Assembly (NCBI GenBank): GCA_046309355.1 | Contig: JBKCPL010000005.1 | Coordinates: 1-26,317 of the forward strand | DNA length: 26,317 nt | Origin: CAYSBE01 sp046309355 | GTDB lineage: Bacteria > Bacteroidota > Bacteroidia > UKL13-3 | Direction of reading: 5' to 3' | In this document: in pieces, positions 24,933 through 26,317 of the stretch | Numbering within the stretch: position 1 is the stretch's first letter | Layout of the letters: the number at the start of each line of letters is the position of its first letter | Notes under the pieces: model-generated | Database searches by the model: none | What the model saw: only the letters and a program-made list of their open reading frames with translations | Told to the model about the DNA's origin: nothing | Position numbers and translations under genes: made by a program

Positions 24933-26317
24933 ACATCAATGGAGCAGCTTTCTTTCAATTCGGGAATATGAATATGTCGGAATCCTTTATCCAGCATTCG
25001 TTCTTTCAGTTGTAAGGCGGCTTCATACTCGCCATGAACAAGAAATGTACGCTGAATTTTGCCGGGGTCAATACAGGAGAGGTAAGAAATAATTTCGGAG
25101 TAGTCGGCATGCGAACTGAAGTATTCAAGGTCAATAACCCGTGCTTTTACCTGAAACTCTTCGCCAAAAATCCGAACGGTTTTACGTCCCGCCATTAACT
25201 GTCCTCCCAGGCTTTCAGGTGTGCAGTAACCCACCATCAGTATGGCACAGTTCGGGTTTTCAATAGTGTTTTTGATGTGGTGTTTGATGCGGCCCGCCTC
25301 AGCCATTCCCGAAGCCGAAATAATAATGCATGGATCGCTCAGGGTATTCAGCAATTTTGATTGTTCCACATCCGAAATATAAGTAAGGCTGCTAAACGCA
25401 AATGGGTAAGGATCATGTTTGTGCATGTACTCCAGAAATTCCGGATTGTAGCACTCTTCGTGTTTCTTCATCACTTCGGTAGCTTTGACCGAAAGCGGAC
25501 TGTCTACATATATTTTGATATTCGGCAGGAGCTTGCTGTTAAACATTTTTTCGAGTGTGTATACAAGTTCCTGTGTGCGGTCAACGCTGAATGCAGGTAT
25601 AATTAATTTGCCCAAATTGGAAACACACACATCATGTACGATTTGAAGCAAAGTTTGCTCAGTTTTTTCGGCAGTGGGGTGAAGCCTGTTTCCGTATGTC
25701 GACTCGCAGATTAGAATATCGGGTTGCCTGAAGGGGGTGGGGTTGCGCAAAATGGGATCGTTTGGCCGGCCTATATCTCCGGTATAGGTAATTTTTAGTA
25801 CGTTGTGTGCATCTTTTTTAATATCCAGATGCACGGCAGCACTTCCCAGCAGATGCCCCGCATCAGTAAAGTGAATAGTAGTTTCGTTATCTATTTTCAG
25901 GTGCTCACCGTAGTCAGCGGTGCTGAATCTATTTAGTACATTCTCTACATCTTCCACATCGTATAGCGGTGTTAGCATATGCCCACCATTCTTTCTTCTT
26001 CGGGCATTGATGTATTCCAGATCGTCCTGCTGAATATGTGCGGAATCAAACAGCATAAGTTCGCATAACGAACGCGTGGCCGGAGTACAGTAAATAGTGC
26101 CTCTGAATCCGTTTCGGTAAAGTGCAGGAAGCAGTCCGCTGTGATCGATATGAGCATGCGACAACACTACACAGTCAATAGCAGTAGGGTCAAATCCGAA
26201 ATGGCGGTTCAGGTCATCACGATTGGGCAGTCTGCCCTGAAATAAGCCGCAATCGAGTAAAATTTTTTTTCCTGCAGGTGTAGTTATAAGATGTTTGCTG
26301 CCGGTTACCGTTTTCGC
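24929..26317 (-). CDS. Beta-CASP metallo-beta-lactamase-fold nuclease, 5' end outside window
   Basis: The frame stays open to the right edge, so the N-terminus lies outside; 462 residues are visible. The first visible residues (AKTVTGSKHLI, then KKILLDCGLFQG) belong to the standard N-terminal strand pair, and the GTG at 26167 (LSHAHIDHSG) is internal. Metal motifs: SHAHIDH (H54, H56, D58, H59), HLLGSAAVHL, TGDIGRP. Beta-CASP motifs: ESTYGNRLHP, PAFSVDRTQELVY, SASGMAEAGRIKHH and the terminal VHGE. By family knowledge these are mRNA 3'-processing-like/CPSF73-like RNases acting on RNA in the cytoplasm; the close bacterial relatives are usually annotated as MBL-fold RNA metallohydrolases. The stop overlaps the small lipoprotein start by four bases. 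Confidence 0.93.
   Translation of the reverse strand, partial: AKTVTGSKHLITTPAGKKILLDCGLFQGRLPNRDDLNRHFGFDPTAIDCVVLSHAHIDHSGLLPALYRNGFRGTIYCTPATRSLCELMLFDSAHIQQDDLEYINARRRKNGGHMLTPLYDVEDVENVLNRFSTADYGEHLKIDNETTIHFTDAGHLLGSAAVHLDIKKDAHNVLKITYTGDIGRPNDPILRNPTPFRQPDILICESTYGNRLHPTAEKTEQTLLQIVHDVCVSNLGKLIIPAFSVDRTQELVYTLEKMFNSKLLPNIKIYVDSPLSVKATEVMKKHEECYNPEFLEYMHKHDPYPFAFSSLTYISDVEQSKLLNTLSDPCIIISASGMAEAGRIKHHIKNTIENPNCAILMVGYCTPESLGGQLMAGRKTVRIFGEEFQVKARVIDLEYFSSHADYSEIISYLSCIDPGKIQRTFLVHGEYEAALQLKERMLDKGFRHIHIPELKESCSIDV

Noticed and set aside
24929..26167. GTG 26167 as the start of the MBL-fold nuclease
   Set aside because: Fifty in-frame codons upstream, including KKILLDCGLFQG, belong to the family's N-terminal strands.

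Overview
The window looks like chromosomal DNA from a member of the Bacteroidota. Evidence: a protein with a type IX secretion (T9SS) type A C-terminal sorting domain, a TonB-dependent receptor beside a DUF4197 lipoprotein, a BatA-domain membrane protein, a lysA of the Bacteroidota type, start sites without clear Shine-Dalgarno sequences, and promoter-like elements close to TTTG-N18-TAnnTTTG. Coding density is high. The longest stretch without a gene is about 210 bp, between the condensin operon and the hsp20 gene. I see no tRNA, rRNA, CRISPR array, transposase or phage gene. One CDS runs off each end.

Left part (1-8577, + strand): a cell-surface cluster. Two tandem paralogues carry a formylglycine-generating-enzyme-like fold but lack the catalytic cysteines. 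A T9SS-exported protein follows, and then, from its own promoter, an outer-membrane beta-barrel protein and a large lipoprotein. The complete paralogue has two repeat-type modules inserted into its N-terminal domain. A ~119-bp block near the window's left edge is about 94% identical to the matching part of that paralogue.

Middle (8615-15039, - strand): a three-gene SMC/kleisin/KITE condensin-like operon resembling MksBEF. Its gene order is ATPase, kleisin-like, small subunit, and no Toprim nuclease (JetD/MksG) gene lies next to it. Uracil-DNA glycosylase (ung) and a MacB-type ABC permease follow in the same direction. Divergent from the operon is a small heat-shock protein gene. Upstream of it are two FNR/CRP-like palindromes 22 bp apart, placed about -42 and -64 from the predicted start of transcription. 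A strong hairpin terminator follows it.

Right part (15707-26317, - strand): housekeeping and envelope genes. These are an M48 metalloprotease lipoprotein, a CCA-adding enzyme with an HD domain, a TonB-dependent receptor and DUF4197 lipoprotein pair, diaminopimelate decarboxylase (lysA), a BatA/VWA membrane protein, a secreted Cys-rich protein, a 48-residue putative lipoprotein gene joined to its neighbours by overlaps, and a beta-CASP metallo-beta-lactamase-fold nuclease cut by the right edge.

The best candidates for something under-described are the nuclease-less condensin operon, the hsp20 control region, the module-inserted FGE-like protein and the coupled 48-residue lipoprotein gene.
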